Shown: one piece after another, positions 5,821 to 5,956 of the stretch
Layout of the letters: the number at the start of each line of letters is the position of its first letter
Numbering within the stretch: the first letter of the stretch is position 1
NCBI GenBank assembly: GCA_027016915.1
Contig: JALURJ010000057.1
Span: forward strand, 1-5,956
Source of the DNA: Desulfurococcales archaeon
Lineage (GTDB): Archaea > Thermoproteota > Thermoprotei_A > Sulfolobales > WAQK01
DNA length: 5,956 nucleotides
Direction of reading: 5' to 3'
The notes under the pieces: generated by a model
Seen by the model: the letters and a program-made list of their open reading frames with translations, nothing else
Told to the model about the DNA's origin: nothing
The model's database searches: none
Position numbers and translations under genes: made by a program

Positions 5821-5828
5821 GTTTTAAT
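5821..5828 (+). promoter_or_regulatory. Candidate TATA box of the right-edge gene
   Basis: GTTTTAAT is embedded in GC-rich flanks and centred about 43 bases before the ATG at 5868. Transcription would start near 5850 with a leader of about 18 bases containing a weak purine-rich GGGGAAA. The inverted-repeat arm ending at 5810 lies just upstream, so the same regulator could affect this gene too. Confidence 0.4.
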
Positions 5829-5867
5829 TGTCTCCTGGGAGAAGAAAGGCTGGGGAAACATGTGTCC

Positions 5868-5956
5868 ATGTATGAGTGCGAGGAGTATCCCTGCATCCAT
5901 ATAGTGGTCGACTATTCGGGTAAGAGGCTGGCCGCCTTCTTCGAGGATTCGGAGGG
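5868..5956 (+). CDS. N-terminal fragment of an unrecognised protein, cut by the window edge
   Basis: This frame is open from ATG 5868 to the end of the window and encodes MYECEEYPCIHIVVDYSG followed by KRLAAFFEDSEG, about 29 residues plus a partial codon. I do not recognise the family from this much. Visible are two cysteines (C4, C9), an acidic start and a likely beta strand (IHIVVDYSG). An in-frame GTG at 5862 is an alternative start; the ATGs at 5860 and 5872 are in another frame that stops after a few codons. A TATA-like element 43 bases upstream and divergent orientation to the acyl-CoA dehydrogenase support a real gene start. The ribosome-binding site is weak. Shared control with the acyl-CoA dehydrogenase is possible but unproven. 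Confidence 0.5.
   Translation, partial: MYECEEYPCIHIVVDYSGKRLAAFFEDSE

Noticed and set aside
1..5956. CRISPR arrays, tRNA or rRNA genes, insertion sequences
   Set aside because: No regularly spaced repeats, cloverleaf-like sequence, transposase motif or terminal inverted repeats were seen on reading the window.

Overview
This window looks like the chromosome of a hyperthermophilic crenarchaeon. The support is: an XPD/Rad3-type Fe-S helicase; a VapBC toxin-antitoxin pair of the kind abundant in hyperthermophilic archaea; an isocitrate dehydrogenase resembling the Aeropyrum pernix enzyme; heavy use of AGG/AGA (Arg) and ATA (Ile) codons; GTG or TTG start candidates; TATA-box-like promoters; and GGTG-type ribosome-binding sites matching the archaeal 16S 3' end. 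An Aeropyrum-like or related Desulfurococcales/Acidilobales source fits, but the species cannot be fixed from the sequence alone.

Layout. Positions 1-72 hold no complete gene. A small cysteine-rich YkgJ-type metal-cluster protein (minus strand, 73-504) is transcribed divergently from an XPD-like DNA helicase (plus, 550-2385). Next is a compact vapBC operon (plus, 2449-3157) that is more AT-rich than its surroundings and carries a near-ideal promoter, operator and ribosome-binding site. Its last codon overlaps, tail to tail, the end of isocitrate dehydrogenase (minus, 3154-4422). Upstream of that, on the same strand, is an acyl-CoA dehydrogenase (4528-5757), separated by a 105-base gap that holds a hairpin/T-tract terminator and then a fresh TATA box. 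At the right edge a divergent gene begins (plus, from 5868) and runs out of the window. The 110-base region between it and the acyl-CoA dehydrogenase contains nested inverted repeats.

How the genes relate. The helicase belongs to DNA repair/processing. Isocitrate dehydrogenase supplies 2-oxoglutarate and NADPH in the TCA cycle. The acyl-CoA dehydrogenase would feed acyl-CoA oxidation, whose acetyl-CoA could enter the TCA cycle. The two metabolic genes are neighbours but appear to be separate transcription units. VapBC looks like an inserted accessory module between two core genes.

I see no clearly novel multi-gene system. The most notable signals are the perfect 9-bp inverted repeat in the vapBC promoter and the inverted-repeat cluster in the acyl-CoA dehydrogenase promoter.
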